Assembly: GCF_024494685.1 (NCBI RefSeq)
Contig: NZ_JANHDM010000001.1
Span: 372,001 to 436,000, forward strand
DNA length: 64,000 nt
Source of the DNA: Halorubrum rubrum
Lineage (GTDB): Archaea > Halobacteriota > Halobacteria > Halobacteriales > Haloferacaceae
Direction of reading: 5' to 3'
A program made the translations under genes and the position numbers. Below the pieces are notes generated by a model. The model made no database searches. It was not told the origin of the DNA and was given only the letters and a program-made list of their open reading frames with translations. Positions 25,554 through 34,901 of this stretch are shown in pieces. Each line of letters opens with the position of its first letter. The first letter of the stretch is position 1.

Positions 25554-27491
25554 ATGGCACGGAGCGAAGTGGCGTTGGAGTCAGTTCAGGTACGCGCACG
25601 GAACGTCGGCGGGATCGACCGGACCGCGGTCGACCTCTCCTCCGGCGTGACACTGTTACGCGGGCGAAACGCCACGCATCGGTCCTCGTTCCTACAGGCG
25701 ATCATGGCGGGACTCGGAAGCACTCGCCCCTCGCTGAAGGGGGACGCCGACGAAGGGGAGGTAACGATCGACGTCGACGGAGAGACGTACACCAGGACGC
25801 TGACGCGACGCGACGGGAGGGTCGTCTTCGAGGGAGACCCGTACCTCGACGATCCGACCGCTGCGGACCTGTTCGCGTTCCTGCTCGGCGACAACGAGGC
25901 GCGGTTGGCCGTCGCTCGAGGGGAGGACCTTCGGGAGGTCATCATGCGCCCGATCGACGTGGACGCGATCGAGGCGGCGATCGAGGAGCGGACGCGCGAG
26001 CGGAACGAGATCGACGATCGGCTCACCGAACTCGAAGGGATCGAAGCGGAACTCCCGCGCCTCGAGTCGAGACGAACGACTCTCCGGGAGCGACTGGACG
26101 AGAAGCGGACGGAACTCGAGGAGGTGGAGGAGGCCATAGAGCGGGCGGACGCCGACCTCGAGGAGAGCCGCGAGCGGCGCGAGGAGGTCGACGACGCGTT
26201 CGAGGCGGTGCGGCGAGCACGGTCGGAGCTGGAAGACCTCCAGTTCGAACGCTCCACCGAGGAGGCGACCGTCGAGGAGCTCGAATCGGAACGTGTGGAA
26301 CTCGAAGAGGAACTTGATGGGATCGACGTACCGGAGACGGACCCGGACCGGATCGATGACCGGATCGACGACCTCCGCGAGCGGAAACGGGACCTCGACG
26401 ACACGCTCGGGGAGCTCCGGAGCGTGATCAACTTCAACGAGGAGATGCTGGCCGACGGAGAGGTCGAGATCGACCTCGCCGGCGACGGATCCGAGAGCGA
26501 CGTGACCGACGCGCTGGTCGCCGACGCGGACCGAACCGTCTGCTGGTCGTGCGGATCGCGGGTCGATCGGACCGCGATCGAGGAGACGATCGAGCGGCTC
26601 CGGAGTCTCCACGAGACGAAGCTCTCCGACCGGAACGAGCTTCAGAGCCGGATCGGCGAGCTCTCGGAGCGGCGGTCGGCGGTCGTGGAGCGGACCCGGC
26701 GGATCGAGCGGGCGGAAGGGCGGCTGGCCGACGTGACGACCGAACTCGCGGAGTGTCGCGACCGGATCGACGAGTTGGAGACGGCGATGGACGAGAAGCG
26801 AGACGAGATCGAACGACTGGAGACGGTCGCGCGGGACGCCGGGGGCCCCGACTACGACGAGGTCATCGCGCTCCACCGCGACGCCACCGAACTCGAACTC
26901 GAGATCGAGGGGATAACGGCCGACCTCGAGGAGGTCGATACGGAGATCGACGAGACGGAGTCGGCGATAGCGGAGCGGGACCGCCTCGAGGACGAGCGGG
27001 AGACCCTCACGGAGGAGCTGGTCGATCTCCGAACGCGCGTCGACCGCATCGAGGCCGACGCGGTGGAGTCGTTCAACGAACACATGTCCGCCGTCCTCGA
27101 CATCCTCGAGTACGACAACATCGAGCGGATCTGGATCGAACGGCGGGAACGGGACGACACGAGCGGACGTGGGACGGCCCGGACGGAGTCGGAACTCCAC
27201 GTCGTCCGATCCAACGACGAGGGGGCGAGCTATCAGGACTCCGTCGCACACCTCTCGGAGAGCGAGCGTGCGGTAACCGGGTTGGTGTTCGCGCTGGCGG
27301 GGTACCTCGCTCACGAGGTGTACGAGGACATGCCGTTCGTGCTGCTCGACTCGCTCGAGGTCATCGACGCCGACCGGATCGCGCGCGTCGTCGAGTACTT
27401 CGAGGAGTACGCCGAGTACCTCGTCGTCGCGCTCCTTCCGGAGGACGCCTCGGCGCTCGACGACGGCTACGACGTCGTCTCCGAGATCTGA
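25554..27491 (+). CDS. Archaea-specific SMC-related protein
   Basis: 645-aa ATPase of the SMC/Rad50 superfamily: N-terminal ATP-binding strand set, long coiled coils (~140-300 and ~340-560), a central CWSC at 330-333 resembling a Rad50 zinc hook, and a C-terminal half with the signature YQDSVAHLSESERAVTGLVF and Walker B MPFVLLDSLEVID. The Walker A loop is GRNATHRSS (37-45): the usual Lys is Arg, a variation I recall as typical of this archaeal subfamily. Likely acts on chromosome structure or cell shape with RdfA; the partnership is inferred from adjacency. Confidence 0.88.
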   Translation: MARSEVALESVQVRARNVGGIDRTAVDLSSGVTLLRGRNATHRSSFLQAIMAGLGSTRPSLKGDADEGEVTIDVDGETYTRTLTRRDGRVVFEGDPYLDDPTAADLFAFLLGDNEARLAVARGEDLREVIMRPIDVDAIEAAIEERTRERNEIDDRLTELEGIEAELPRLESRRTTLRERLDEKRTELEEVEEAIERADADLEESRERREEVDDAFEAVRRARSELEDLQFERSTEEATVEELESERVELEEELDGIDVPETDPDRIDDRIDDLRERKRDLDDTLGELRSVINFNEEMLADGEVEIDLAGDGSESDVTDALVADADRTVCWSCGSRVDRTAIEETIERLRSLHETKLSDRNELQSRIGELSERRSAVVERTRRIERAEGRLADVTTELAECRDRIDELETAMDEKRDEIERLETVARDAGGPDYDEVIALHRDATELELEIEGITADLEEVDTEIDETESAIAERDRLEDERETLTEELVDLRTRVDRIEADAVESFNEHMSAVLDILEYDNIERIWIERRERDDTSGRGTARTESELHVVRSNDEGASYQDSVAHLSESERAVTGLVFALAGYLAHEVYEDMPFVLLDSLEVIDADRIARVVEYFEEYAEYLVVALLPEDASALDDGYDVVSEI

Positions 27492-27565
27492 CCGACCGAT
27501 CCCGTGGTTCGACACGAGAGCGTCGCCGGTCGACGCGGACGCGTCACGATACGCCCGATCGGGAG

Positions 27566-27597
27566 CGAATATTCGTTGCGTGCGTGGGTTTTTATTT
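27566..27597 (+). promoter_or_regulatory. Promoter and 10-bp palindrome before the CitE-like gene
   Basis: GTTTTTATTT (27588-27597) lies 22-31 bp before the ATG at 27619. CGAATATTCG (27566-27575) is a perfect palindrome just upstream of it and may be a regulator site. Confidence 0.5.
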
Positions 27598-27618
27598 CGG
27601 GATGTGGATCCGCTATCC

Positions 27619-28521
27619 ATGAACCTCAGACGCACGCTCCTCATCACGCCCGCCTCGGACGAGGACCTCATCCGGAAGGGACGCACGACCGACGCTGACG
27701 CGTTGTTCCTCGATTTAGAGGACGCCATCCTCTCGGAACGGAAGGTCCAGACCCGGAACGGCCTCGTCGAGTTCCTCGGCTCGGATCCCGAGATGGACAA
27801 ATCGATCGCCGTGCGGATCAACGCCGTCACCACGAAGTGGTGGTACGAGGACCTGATCGAGACGATCACCGCAGCCGGCGAACACGTCGACAGCCTCATC
27901 GTCCCCAAGGTGTCTCGGGTCGAACAGCTCCACGCCGTCGACCTGCTGTTGCGACAGGTGGAACGAAACGCCGGAGTCGAACCCGGCGACATCGGGCTGA
28001 TCCCGCAGCTCGAGAGCGCGACGGCGATCAACAACGCGACGCGGATCGCGCGATCGGTGGACCGACTCACCGCCCTCCTCTTCGGGCCGGGCGACTACGC
28101 GGCGAGCATCGGGGTCGGGCAGACGGGCGACGGCGGGGAGGTGGGCGGACACTGGGAGTACGCGCGTTCCCGAGTGGTGAACGCGGCGAGGGAGGTAGGG
28201 ATACAGGTGATAGACGGGATGTACCCCGACACCGGCGACACGCAGGGGTTCCGCGCGGCGTGTCAGGCGAGCCGCGCCCTCGGGTTCGACGGCAAGACCG
28301 TCGTCCACCCGAACCAGATCCACATCGCGAACGAGATCTTCACGCCGAGCCCGCAGGACGTTCGGCGCGCGCGCCGGATCTACGAGGCGTACACCGCGTC
28401 CGACCACGACGAGCCGGGGACCGTCGAGGTCGACGGACAGGTGATCGACGAGGAGACGTTCGAGATGGCCGAAGAGATCGTCGAGAAGGCGACGGAGGCG
28501 GACGAACTGACCGACCTCTGA
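27619..28521 (+). CDS. CitE/HpcH-type lyase or aldolase
   Basis: 300-aa TIM-barrel enzyme of the citrate lyase beta-subunit / malyl-CoA lyase family. It begins MNLRRTLLITPASDEDLIRK, has the metal region FLDLEDAI, substrate Arg in AVRINAV, the second metal segment GLIPQLESATAINNA, and LLFGPGDYAASIG. Such enzymes split or form 3-hydroxyacyl-CoA compounds (malyl-, citramalyl-CoA) or 2-oxo acids. It faces the IclR gene convergently (4 bp apart), so IclR may control this region. Exact substrate not decidable. Confidence 0.85.
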   Translation: MNLRRTLLITPASDEDLIRKGRTTDADALFLDLEDAILSERKVQTRNGLVEFLGSDPEMDKSIAVRINAVTTKWWYEDLIETITAAGEHVDSLIVPKVSRVEQLHAVDLLLRQVERNAGVEPGDIGLIPQLESATAINNATRIARSVDRLTALLFGPGDYAASIGVGQTGDGGEVGGHWEYARSRVVNAAREVGIQVIDGMYPDTGDTQGFRAACQASRALGFDGKTVVHPNQIHIANEIFTPSPQDVRRARRIYEAYTASDHDEPGTVEVDGQVIDEETFEMAEEIVEKATEADELTDL

Positions 28522-28525
28522 CGGC

Positions 28526-29329
28526 TCAGTGCGAGTGGACGTGCCAGGAGTGTTTCGGCGAGAACGTCGCGTGGGAGTCGTACCAGGAGGTGAGCGAGAG
28601 TTCGACGCGCTCGACCGCCTCGAGCAGGCGGTCGCCCGCCGAGAGCGGGCTGGCGGCGTCGCCGGGGACGGTCACGGTCAGGGCCCCCATGACGGCGCCG
28701 TCCCGACGGGAGAGCGCGCCCGCGAACGTCCGGTCGGAGCTCGTCGAACTCGTCTCGACCGCGTATCCGCGGCGGTGGATGCGAGCGAACCGGTCACGGA
28801 CCTCGTCGTCGACCTGGGGGGAGTCGGCGGCCTCGGCGGCGTCGTCGGGAGCCCCGTCGACGACGTCTCCGCCGTCGCTCCGGCCGTGCTCGGCGAGCAT
28901 GACGGGTCCCGCGATCGACTCCGTGAGCGGCGTTCGTTCCCCGAGGTGCCGTTCGGGGATGCCGGGGTAGTACCCTTCCTGGGCGATCATCGTCGCGTCG
29001 TCGCCCTCCTTGAGATAGAGGCGGACCACGCCGTCGGTCTCGGCCGCCAGCGACTTCATCTCGATCCGGGCCGCCTGATACAGCGGCGACTGGTCCCGGA
29101 GCCTCCCGCCGAGCCGGAGGAGCTTCGTCGAGACGTGGTACTGTTTGTCGTGGTGGGTCACGTACCCGCAGTCGACGAGCGTCGTCAGGTGGCTGTGGAC
29201 CGTGCTCTTGCTCATTTCGAGCGCGGTGGCGACCTCGGTGACGCCGGCACCGTCCTCTCGCTGAAGGAACTCCAGGATGGTGAGCGACTTCTCGGTGGTT
29301 CCCACCCGATTCCGCGATGGTTCAGTCAT
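28526..29329 (-). CDS. IclR family transcription regulator
   Basis: 267 residues: winged helix at the N-terminus (TTEKSLTILEFLQREDGAGV, TEVATALEMSKSTVHSHLTT) and an IclR effector-binding domain after ~80 (PLYQAARIEMKSLAAETDGV, SIAGPVMLAEHG). A Gly/Asp-rich insert (RSDGGDVVDGAPDDAAEA) interrupts the effector domain, and the tail is His-rich (SPKHSWHVHSH). IclR proteins usually control nearby catabolic genes; candidates here are the lyase, reductase, RraA-like aldolase and ABC genes. The ATG at 29329 sits within an inverted repeat. Confidence 0.9.
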   Translation of the reverse strand: MTEPSRNRVGTTEKSLTILEFLQREDGAGVTEVATALEMSKSTVHSHLTTLVDCGYVTHHDKQYHVSTKLLRLGGRLRDQSPLYQAARIEMKSLAAETDGVVRLYLKEGDDATMIAQEGYYPGIPERHLGERTPLTESIAGPVMLAEHGRSDGGDVVDGAPDDAAEAADSPQVDDEVRDRFARIHRRGYAVETSSTSSDRTFAGALSRRDGAVMGALTVTVPGDAASPLSAGDRLLEAVERVELSLTSWYDSHATFSPKHSWHVHSH

Positions 29330-29351
29330 ACATAACGATCGATCTATGTAT
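29328..29351. promoter_or_regulatory. Inverted repeat over the iclR start
   Basis: ATACATA (29328-29334) and TATGTAT (29345-29351) form 7-bp arms around a 10-bp spacer, overlapping the iclR start codon. The position fits negative autoregulation. Confidence 0.5.
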
Positions 29352-29772
29352 ACTAATCTGTTCGGATATGATAAATTAGTGAAGTGTGTGTTGCCGCGAT
29401 CGGATCCGATCGAGGACGAGGACGGTGCGAACGCGGAGCCTGAACCGCGATACCGCATGGTCGTTCGGTATAGTCGAACGAGATCGTGAGATGGTTTCAC
29501 AACCCACGTCCGTATACGCGACGGAAAGGTCGTGAAACGGGGATACTCCGCCGAACGGACCGTTTCCACGGATCGATCGCCGGCGTAGAATCGAACGTGT
29601 TCAGCCATGCGGAACGGAATCGAGGTGGACGTGGTGAGAGAAGTTCGGTACCACGGATCAATGGCAGGCGACGGCGGGAGCGACGGACGGAACTCGAGGT
29701 GGCGGACGCTGTTGGAGCGAAACGGGAGGCGAGAAGGTTCGGAGCCGCCTTCGGTCGACCGCCGGCCGTCCG
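29352..29772. other. Intergenic region between iclR and the reductase gene
   Basis: About 420 bp. The first 50 bp are AT rich (GATATGATAAATTAG) and probably hold the iclR promoter. The rest has moderate GC and only frames without codon bias or family resemblance; I see no gene. Confidence 0.5.
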
Positions 29773-30591
29773 TCAGCCCGACCAGGTCGGCGCGTACGGC
29801 GGATCGTACTGTCGGTCGCGGCGGTCGATCCCGTCGATCCGCTCCAGCTCCGCCGCCGAGAGGTCGAGGTCTCGAGCCCGGACGTTGTCGACGATGTGAT
29901 CGCGGCTCGTCGCCTTCGGGATGGGGACGACGCCCCGGTCCATGGCCCACGCGAGGCTGACGCGCGCCGGGCTGACGCCGTGGGCGTCGGCGATCTCCGC
30001 GAGCTCGGGCACGTCGAGGACGCGTCCGTTTCCGAGGGGCGCGTACGCGACGAGGTCGATGTCGTGTGAGTCACAGTACGTCCGGAGCCGCCGCTGGGGG
30101 AGAAGCGGATGTAGCTCCACCTGGAGCGCGTCGATCGGAACGGCGGACGCCTCGCGCGCCTCGTCGATCTGGTCTGGGGTCATGTTACAGACGCCGAGCC
30201 GGTCGAAGAGCCCCTCGTCGTGGAGGTCGGCGACCGCGTCGAACGTCGTCTCCGGATCGTATCCGTCGGCGGGCCAGTGGACGGCGTAGAGGAGGTCGAC
30301 GCGGTCGACCCCGAGCCGGTCGAGGCACGCGCGCGCGTTCTCCGTGACGCTCTCCGCCGAGTAGTCGTCGGTGAACTTCGGGTGCAACACCTTGGTGGCG
30401 AGGAAGACGTCCTCGCGGTCGACGTCGGCCGCAGCGATCCCCTCGCCGACGGCGACCTCGTTCCCGTACGCCTCCGCGGTGTCGACGTGTCGATACCCCT
30501 CCTCCAGCGCGGTCCGGACGCTCCGGACGCAGTCGTCGTGGTCCGTGACCCGGTACGTGCCGAGCCCCGGCGCGGGAATGTCCGCGGTCAT
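29773..30591 (-). CDS. Aldo-keto reductase
   Basis: 272-aa NAD(P)H-dependent (beta/alpha)8 reductase. The catalytic tetrad is complete: Asp37 and Tyr42 (HVDTAEAYGNE), Lys67 (FLATKVLHP), His105 (YAVHWPADG). The C-terminal IPKATSRDHIVDN binds the cofactor phosphate. It may act on an aldehyde or 2-oxo acid of the neighbouring catabolic genes; the substrate is unknown. The RraA-like gene lies 76 bp upstream on the same strand. Confidence 0.92.
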   Translation of the reverse strand: MTADIPAPGLGTYRVTDHDDCVRSVRTALEEGYRHVDTAEAYGNEVAVGEGIAAADVDREDVFLATKVLHPKFTDDYSAESVTENARACLDRLGVDRVDLLYAVHWPADGYDPETTFDAVADLHDEGLFDRLGVCNMTPDQIDEAREASAVPIDALQVELHPLLPQRRLRTYCDSHDIDLVAYAPLGNGRVLDVPELAEIADAHGVSPARVSLAWAMDRGVVPIPKATSRDHIVDNVRARDLDLSAAELERIDGIDRRDRQYDPPYAPTWSG

Positions 30592-30666
30592 GCGAGCGAT
30601 TCACACATTCGGAACGGAGGTACTAAGTGTTATCCTCGTCGCGGCCCTCGCGCACGGATCCGACCC

Positions 30667-31350
30667 TCACACGTCGTCGGGCGAGTCGACGACGCGGACG
30701 TCCGCGTCGTCGATCAGGTCGTGAATGCCGAGCAGGTCGGCCAGGGTCTCCCCCTCGTCGATCCGCTCGCGCAGGGTCGCCTCGTGGTCGGCGATCGCCG
30801 CCGCGGCCTCCGCGGTGGCGTCGGCCGCCTCGCGCGGGACCACGGTGACGCCGTCCCGGTCGCCGACGACGACGTCTCCCGGCCGGACGGCAACGCCGCC
30901 GACGGAGACCGGGACGTTCACCGATCCGGGAGTCTCCTTCACCGCGCCCGCCTGCGAGACGGCCGCCGAGAACGTCGGGAACTCGCTCTCCGAGAGGTGG
31001 TCCACGTCCCGGACGTTGCCGTCGGTGACGAGCCCACCGAGCCCCTGCCGTTCCGCGTTGCGCGTGAGGAGCTCGCCCCAGACGGCCGCCCGACGCGACT
31101 CCGTGGCGACGGCGAGGACGTCGCCGGGCTCCGCCAGGTCGGACGCGAGGTGGACCATCGCGTTGTCGCCGGGGGGGACGCGGACCGTACAGGCGGGACC
31201 ACAGACCGTGGCGTCCTCGTTTACCGGCCCGACCTCCGGGTCCATCGCCGTCCGTTCCCCCAGCGCCTCGTGAACGCTCGCGGCGTCCGACTCGGAGAGC
31301 GCGTCGATCGTTTCCCGGTCCGGCCGTTCGAAGTCCCTCACGACGACCAT
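30667..31350 (-). CDS. RraA-like / 4-hydroxy-2-oxoglutarate-type aldolase
   Basis: 227-aa member of the RraA/HMG-CHA aldolase superfamily. It keeps the residues needed for metal-dependent aldolase chemistry: VTDGNVRDVDHL with the Arg-Asp pair and VVVGDRDGVTVVP. Class II HMG/CHA aldolases cleave 4-hydroxy-4-methyl-2-oxoglutarate (products pyruvate) or decarboxylate oxaloacetate. RNase E inhibition (true RraA) is unlikely in an archaeon. The location near a CitE-like lyase and an FAH-family gene favours organic-acid breakdown. Confidence 0.85.
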   Translation of the reverse strand: MVVVRDFERPDRETIDALSESDAASVHEALGERTAMDPEVGPVNEDATVCGPACTVRVPPGDNAMVHLASDLAEPGDVLAVATESRRAAVWGELLTRNAERQGLGGLVTDGNVRDVDHLSESEFPTFSAAVSQAGAVKETPGSVNVPVSVGGVAVRPGDVVVGDRDGVTVVPREAADATAEAAAAIADHEATLRERIDEGETLADLLGIHDLIDDADVRVVDSPDDV

Positions 31351-31425
31351 ACCCCCGCGTTTCGTCGACGGGTGAAGAACGTATCGGCGGTTTCACTCGC
31401 GAGAAGGGTCTCCGCCGTGAGAAGG

Positions 31426-31478
31426 GTGCTCGGAGAGGGAGCGTTCGGAGGAGAGTGCTCGGAGAGGGAGCGTTCGGA
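31426..31478. repeat. Direct repeat, 24 bp, two copies
   Basis: GTGCTCGGAGAGGGAGCGTT plus CGGA occurs at 31426-31449 and 31455-31478 (period 29 bp) between the UspA-like gene and the RraA-like gene, with no coding potential. Confidence 0.8.
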
Positions 31479-31518
31479 AGGGGTCGGTCGGCGGAGCACA
31501 GACCGCCGGACCGACCGC

Positions 31519-31965
31519 TCAGTCCGTCATCACGGTGACGACGGGACAGTCGACGTCGAGTAGCACGTCCTGGGTGATGCTCCCGAACAGCGCCTTCCCG
31601 ACGGGCGACCGGCGTCGACCGCCGAGCACGAGGTACCGCGGATCGATCTCGTTCGCGAGCGAGACGATCTCCTCGGACGGCTCCCCGACGGCCCCGCGCG
31701 CGTCGACGCGGGAGTTCTCGAACTCCGGAACCGCGTCGCGGACCGCGCGGCGGGCGAAGCGGGCGGCGCTCTCCTTCTCCTGGGTGATGGAGAGGTCGTG
31801 AAACCGCTTCGAACTCTCGATGGTTTCCTTGTGGTCTTCGAACTCGGACCGCGGAACGACGTGGAACGCCGTGACGGTATCGTCGTATCGCTCCGCGAGT
31901 TCGTAGCCGAGCGGGACGACACGATTCATGGCCTCGGTCTCGCCGACAGCTATCAGAACGGTCAC
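31519..31965 (-). CDS. Universal stress protein (UspA family)
   Basis: 148-aa Rossmann-like nucleotide-binding protein. The ATP-binding signature G-x2-G-x9-G-(S/T) is present as VLGGRRRSPVGKALFGSI, followed by the DVDCPVVTV strand. I use the GTG at 31965 because it restores the first beta strand (VTVLIAVGETEAMN) seen in all family members; the ATG 12 codons later would remove it. Role is general stress or regulation; the signal is unknown. Confidence 0.85.
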   Translation of the reverse strand: MTVLIAVGETEAMNRVVPLGYELAERYDDTVTAFHVVPRSEFEDHKETIESSKRFHDLSITQEKESAARFARRAVRDAVPEFENSRVDARGAVGEPSEEIVSLANEIDPRYLVLGGRRRSPVGKALFGSITQDVLLDVDCPVVTVMTD

Positions 31966-32128
31966 AGGCGTCGTGATCGACGCCCCCTGTAATATAGATT
32001 GGCCCCGACATGCCGGTAGAGCGCCTCGGACGCGGCGCGTGAAACCGGGTATTCGCGAACGAACGGGACGGTCGAGCCGTCCGCCGCGGGAAGCGTTTAT
32101 GTACGTACGGCGAACGGGTGGAGACACC

Positions 32129-32794
32129 ATGTCAGCCGACAACCCGCTTCTCGCGTCCGGCGTCCTCACCGCCGAGGGAGGATCGGTGACGCTCTCCGAG
32201 GAGTTCGAGGAGGCGGTCGAGGAGTACCTGTCGCGGTTCGATGGACACACGGAGGCGGAGTTCGCCGACGCGATCGAGGAGCGCGTCGGTGACGAGGTCG
32301 CGGTCGAGCCGTTCGCGGCACTCGGCGAGAAGGACCCGCGGACGGTCGCCGAGCTGTGTGCCCTCGCCGATCGACTGGGAGCCGACGACGCGAAGGCGAA
32401 CGGGAACCCGGTTCAGCTGCTTCCGTCCCTGCGGCTGTTCCGCGACGACGACGTCCGAACCGACGGGGTTCCCCGGTCGTTCGTTCCCGTCCCGGCGACA
32501 CAGCTCCCGGAGCTGTTGCGGATCTACTCGCCGGCGCTCGTGTACGCCTGGCTGGACGACTCCGAGAGCTGTGATCTCGCGAAACGCGACCTCGAAGCGG
32601 TGTTCGAGGAACCACAGGAGGTGATGCCGTTCGCGGTGTACGGTCCGGACTACAGGGAGTTCCTCGAGCGGGAGTACTCCCTCACCGCGGGGCCGGCCGT
32701 GCTGTTCACCCGCGACGGCGAGGTCGAGGCGCGACTCTACGGAGCCCACGGACCCGGAACCATCGAGACGGAGCTCGAACGACACCGACGGTGA
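32129..32794 (+). CDS. Thioredoxin-fold haloarchaeal protein
   Basis: 221 residues. The C-terminal half has a thioredoxin-like course: PALVYAWLDDSESCDLAKRD, then VMPFAVYGPDYREFLEREY and the cis-Pro segment LTAGPAVLFTRDGEVEARLYG. The usual CxxC is reduced to a lone Cys (DSESCDLAK), so a dithiol oxidoreductase role is doubtful. The N-terminal half is acidic and helical (SEEFEEAVEEYLSRFD). Family unnamed to me. ATG at 32129 follows a TATA-like GCGTTTATGTACG at 32091-32103. Confidence 0.7.
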   Translation: MSADNPLLASGVLTAEGGSVTLSEEFEEAVEEYLSRFDGHTEAEFADAIEERVGDEVAVEPFAALGEKDPRTVAELCALADRLGADDAKANGNPVQLLPSLRLFRDDDVRTDGVPRSFVPVPATQLPELLRIYSPALVYAWLDDSESCDLAKRDLEAVFEEPQEVMPFAVYGPDYREFLEREYSLTAGPAVLFTRDGEVEARLYGAHGPGTIETELERHRR

Positions 32795-32865
32795 GACCGT
32801 CCCGACGAGCGCGTCGCCGTCGGATCGCCGCGCCGTCCCGGAACGACACCCCCATCTACCCGAAC

Positions 32866-32873
32866 TTTTATTA
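32866..32873 (+). promoter_or_regulatory. Promoter of the dpp-type operon
   Basis: ACTTTTATTAAGTACT contains a TATA element centred near 32870. Usual spacing puts the transcript start near 32897-32900, a few bases before the leader ORF at 32905 and about 55 bases before the first transporter gene. Confidence 0.55.
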
Positions 32874-32904
32874 AGTACTGGGAGAAGCCGACATACACCC
32901 TACA

Positions 32905-32958
32905 ATGGCCAGTAACGGAGAGTGTGCCCACCATCGAGAGGTCCGCACAGACCAATGA
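32905..32958 (+). CDS. 17-codon leader ORF before the ABC operon
   Basis: ATG at 32905 opens a frame reading MASNGECAHHREVRTDQ and ending in a TGA that overlaps the permease ATG (ATGA at 32955-32958). It starts just after the predicted transcription start, so it would be read as a leaderless ORF and hand ribosomes to the permease gene by coupling. It could also sense an amino acid state; there is no run of one codon. It may be chance, but the exact overlap matches the other junctions of this operon. Confidence 0.45.
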   Translation: MASNGECAHHREVRTDQ

Positions 32959-33857
32959 GTATCGCTGACAAGGTTCACGCGTATCGCAACAGCGATCTCG
33001 CGATCATCGCGAGGCGTGCGCTCGAGAACCTCCTCGAAGAGCGGATCACGAGGGTCGCCTTCGTGATCCTGGCGATCATCCTGCTCATGGGTCTGATCGG
33101 TCCGGCGATCGCACCGTACTCGTACAACACCCAGCAGACGACCGACGACGGCGACCTGATGCGGTACGCCGAACCGTCGCTCGAGCACCCCCTCGGCACG
33201 AACGACCGCGGCGAGGACGTCCTGTCGCGGCTGCTGTACGGGGCGCGGGCGACGCTCATCACCGGACTGCTCGCCGGCGGCCTGATGATGACGATCGGGT
33301 TGACGGTCGGGATGACGGCCGGATACGTCGGGGGGAGGACGGAGAGCTTCCTCATGCGGTTCGTCGATTTCATGTACGGGATCCCCTTCATCCCGTTCGC
33401 GATCGTCCTCATCACGTTCTTCGGGGCGGGATTCTACACGACGGTCGCCATACTGGGGCTCGTCCTCTGGCGGTTCATAGCCAGGGTGATACGATCCCAA
33501 GTGCTCCAGATAAACCAACGGCCGTACATCATGGCCGCGCGGGCGACCGGGGCGAGCACCCCGTGGATCATGCGAAAACACATTCTCCCGAACATCGCGA
33601 ACATGGCCGCGCTGTTCTTCGCGATGGGCGTCGGGCTGGCGATCCTCGAGCAGGCCGGCCTCTCGTTCATCGGAGTCACGGACCCGTTCACGCCGACGTG
33701 GGGGATCATGATCCGGAACGCGAACCAAGCGGGTCGTATCGCCGAGGCCTGGTGGTGGACGTTCCCGCCGGGCATCATGATCGCGTTGACCGTGCTGTCG
33801 CTGTACCTGCTCGGTCGCGGGTACGAGGGAAGCAGTGACGACGAGGTGGTGGTGTAA
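32955..33857 (+). CDS. Dipeptide/oligopeptide-type ABC permease (DppC-like)
   Basis: 300-aa inner-membrane subunit. An N-terminal helix (RVAFVILAIILLMGLIGPAI) and OppC-N region with HPLGTNDRGEDVLSRLLYGAR precede the binding-protein-dependent permease domain; the coupling EAA loop is YIMAARATGASTPWIMRKHI. C-terminal EQAGLSFIGVTDPFTPTWG is typical of DppC. First permease of an operon with order C-D-F-(orf)-B-binding protein, which differs from the common A-B-C-D-F. Confidence 0.92.
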   Translation: MSIADKVHAYRNSDLAIIARRALENLLEERITRVAFVILAIILLMGLIGPAIAPYSYNTQQTTDDGDLMRYAEPSLEHPLGTNDRGEDVLSRLLYGARATLITGLLAGGLMMTIGLTVGMTAGYVGGRTESFLMRFVDFMYGIPFIPFAIVLITFFGAGFYTTVAILGLVLWRFIARVIRSQVLQINQRPYIMAARATGASTPWIMRKHILPNIANMAALFFAMGVGLAILEQAGLSFIGVTDPFTPTWGIMIRNANQAGRIAEAWWWTFPPGIMIALTVLSLYLLGRGYEGSSDDEVVV

Positions 33858-34901
33858 ATGACTGACCCAATACTCGAGTTCGAGGACGTCGACATTCGCT
33901 ATCGGACGGAGAAAGGAAACGACGTACACGCGGTCAACGACGCGTCGTTCTCGATAAACCGGCACGACTACTTCGGGCTGGTCGGCGAGAGCGGCTGCGG
34001 GAAGAGCACGATCGCGGACGCCATCGTCGGCGGCCTCGACGCCAACGGCGAGGTCACCTCCGGGACGATCCGGTACAAGGGCGAGGAGATCCAGGACTAC
34101 TCCGAGAAGGAGTTCAACCGGAACGTTCGCTGGAAGGAGATCTCGGTCATCCCGCAGTCCTCGATGAACAGCCTGGACCCGGTGATGAAGCTGAGCAACC
34201 AGGCGGTCGAGATGGCGAAGTACCACACCGACCTGACGAAGACGGAGGCGGTCGACCGGCTGCGCGAGCTGTTCGAGGTCGTCGGACTCTCCGAGTCGCG
34301 GATCCACGACTACCCGCACCAGTTCTCCGGCGGCATGCAACAGCGGGCGATCATCGCGTTCGCGCTGTACCTCCGGCCCAGCCTCATCATCGCCGACGAG
34401 CCGACGACGGCGCTGGACGTGATCATGCAAGACCAGATCATCGACTACATCAACGGGCTCAAAGACGACTGGGACATCAGCATGCTGATGATCACCCACG
34501 ACATCTCGGTCGTCTTCGAGAACTGCGACTCGATGGCCGTGATGCACGGCGGACAGGTCGCCGAGACCGGGAGCGTGGTCGACGTGTTCGACAGGCCCCG
34601 TCACCCGTACGCGATCCTGTTACAGAACGCGTTCCCGGACGTCCGGTTCCCGGACCGCGAGCTGGCGGTCATCGACGGCCACCCGCCGCAGCTTCGCGGC
34701 GAGGTCGACTTCTGTACGTTCGCCGACCGGTGCCCGTGGGCCAAACCCGAGTGCCGCGAGGGCGCGCCGGACCCGCAGGCCGTCGCCGGCGACGACGACC
34801 ACCAGGCCTGGTGTATCCGCGCGGACGAGATGGAGGAGCTGGCGGCCGACCACCTCGATCGGAACGCGACCGAGGAGAGCATCCTGGAGGGAGAACGATG
34901 A
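33858..34901 (+). CDS. Oligopeptide-type ABC ATPase (DppD-like)
   Basis: 347-aa ATPase. Walker [11 protein letters not shown]-loop [14 protein letters not shown], signature [16 protein letters not shown], Walker [14 protein letters not shown], and H-loop MITHDISVV. The C-terminal oligopeptide extension has Cys residues in [18 protein letters not shown] that in relatives bind an iron-sulfur cluster. ATG follows the permease TAA directly; the stop overlaps the next ATG by four bases. Confidence 0.93.
   Translation: MTDPILEFEDVDIRYRTEKGNDVHAVNDASFSINRHDYFGLVGESGCGKSTIADAIVGGLDANGEVTSGTIRYKGEEIQDYSEKEFNRNVRWKEISVIPQSSMNSLDPVMKLSNQAVEMAKYHTDLTKTEAVDRLRELFEVVGLSESRIHDYPHQFSGGMQQRAIIAFALYLRPSLIIADEPTTALDVIMQDQIIDYINGLKDDWDISMLMITHDISVVFENCDSMAVMHGGQVAETGSVVDVFDRPRHPYAILLQNAFPDVRFPDRELAVIDGHPPQLRGEVDFCTFADRCPWAKPECREGAPDPQAVAGDDDHQAWCIRADEMEELAADHLDRNATEESILEGER

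Noticed and set aside
32129-32794. Redox-active thioredoxin
   Set aside because: Only one cysteine at the active-site position; the fold is likely but not the dithiol activity.
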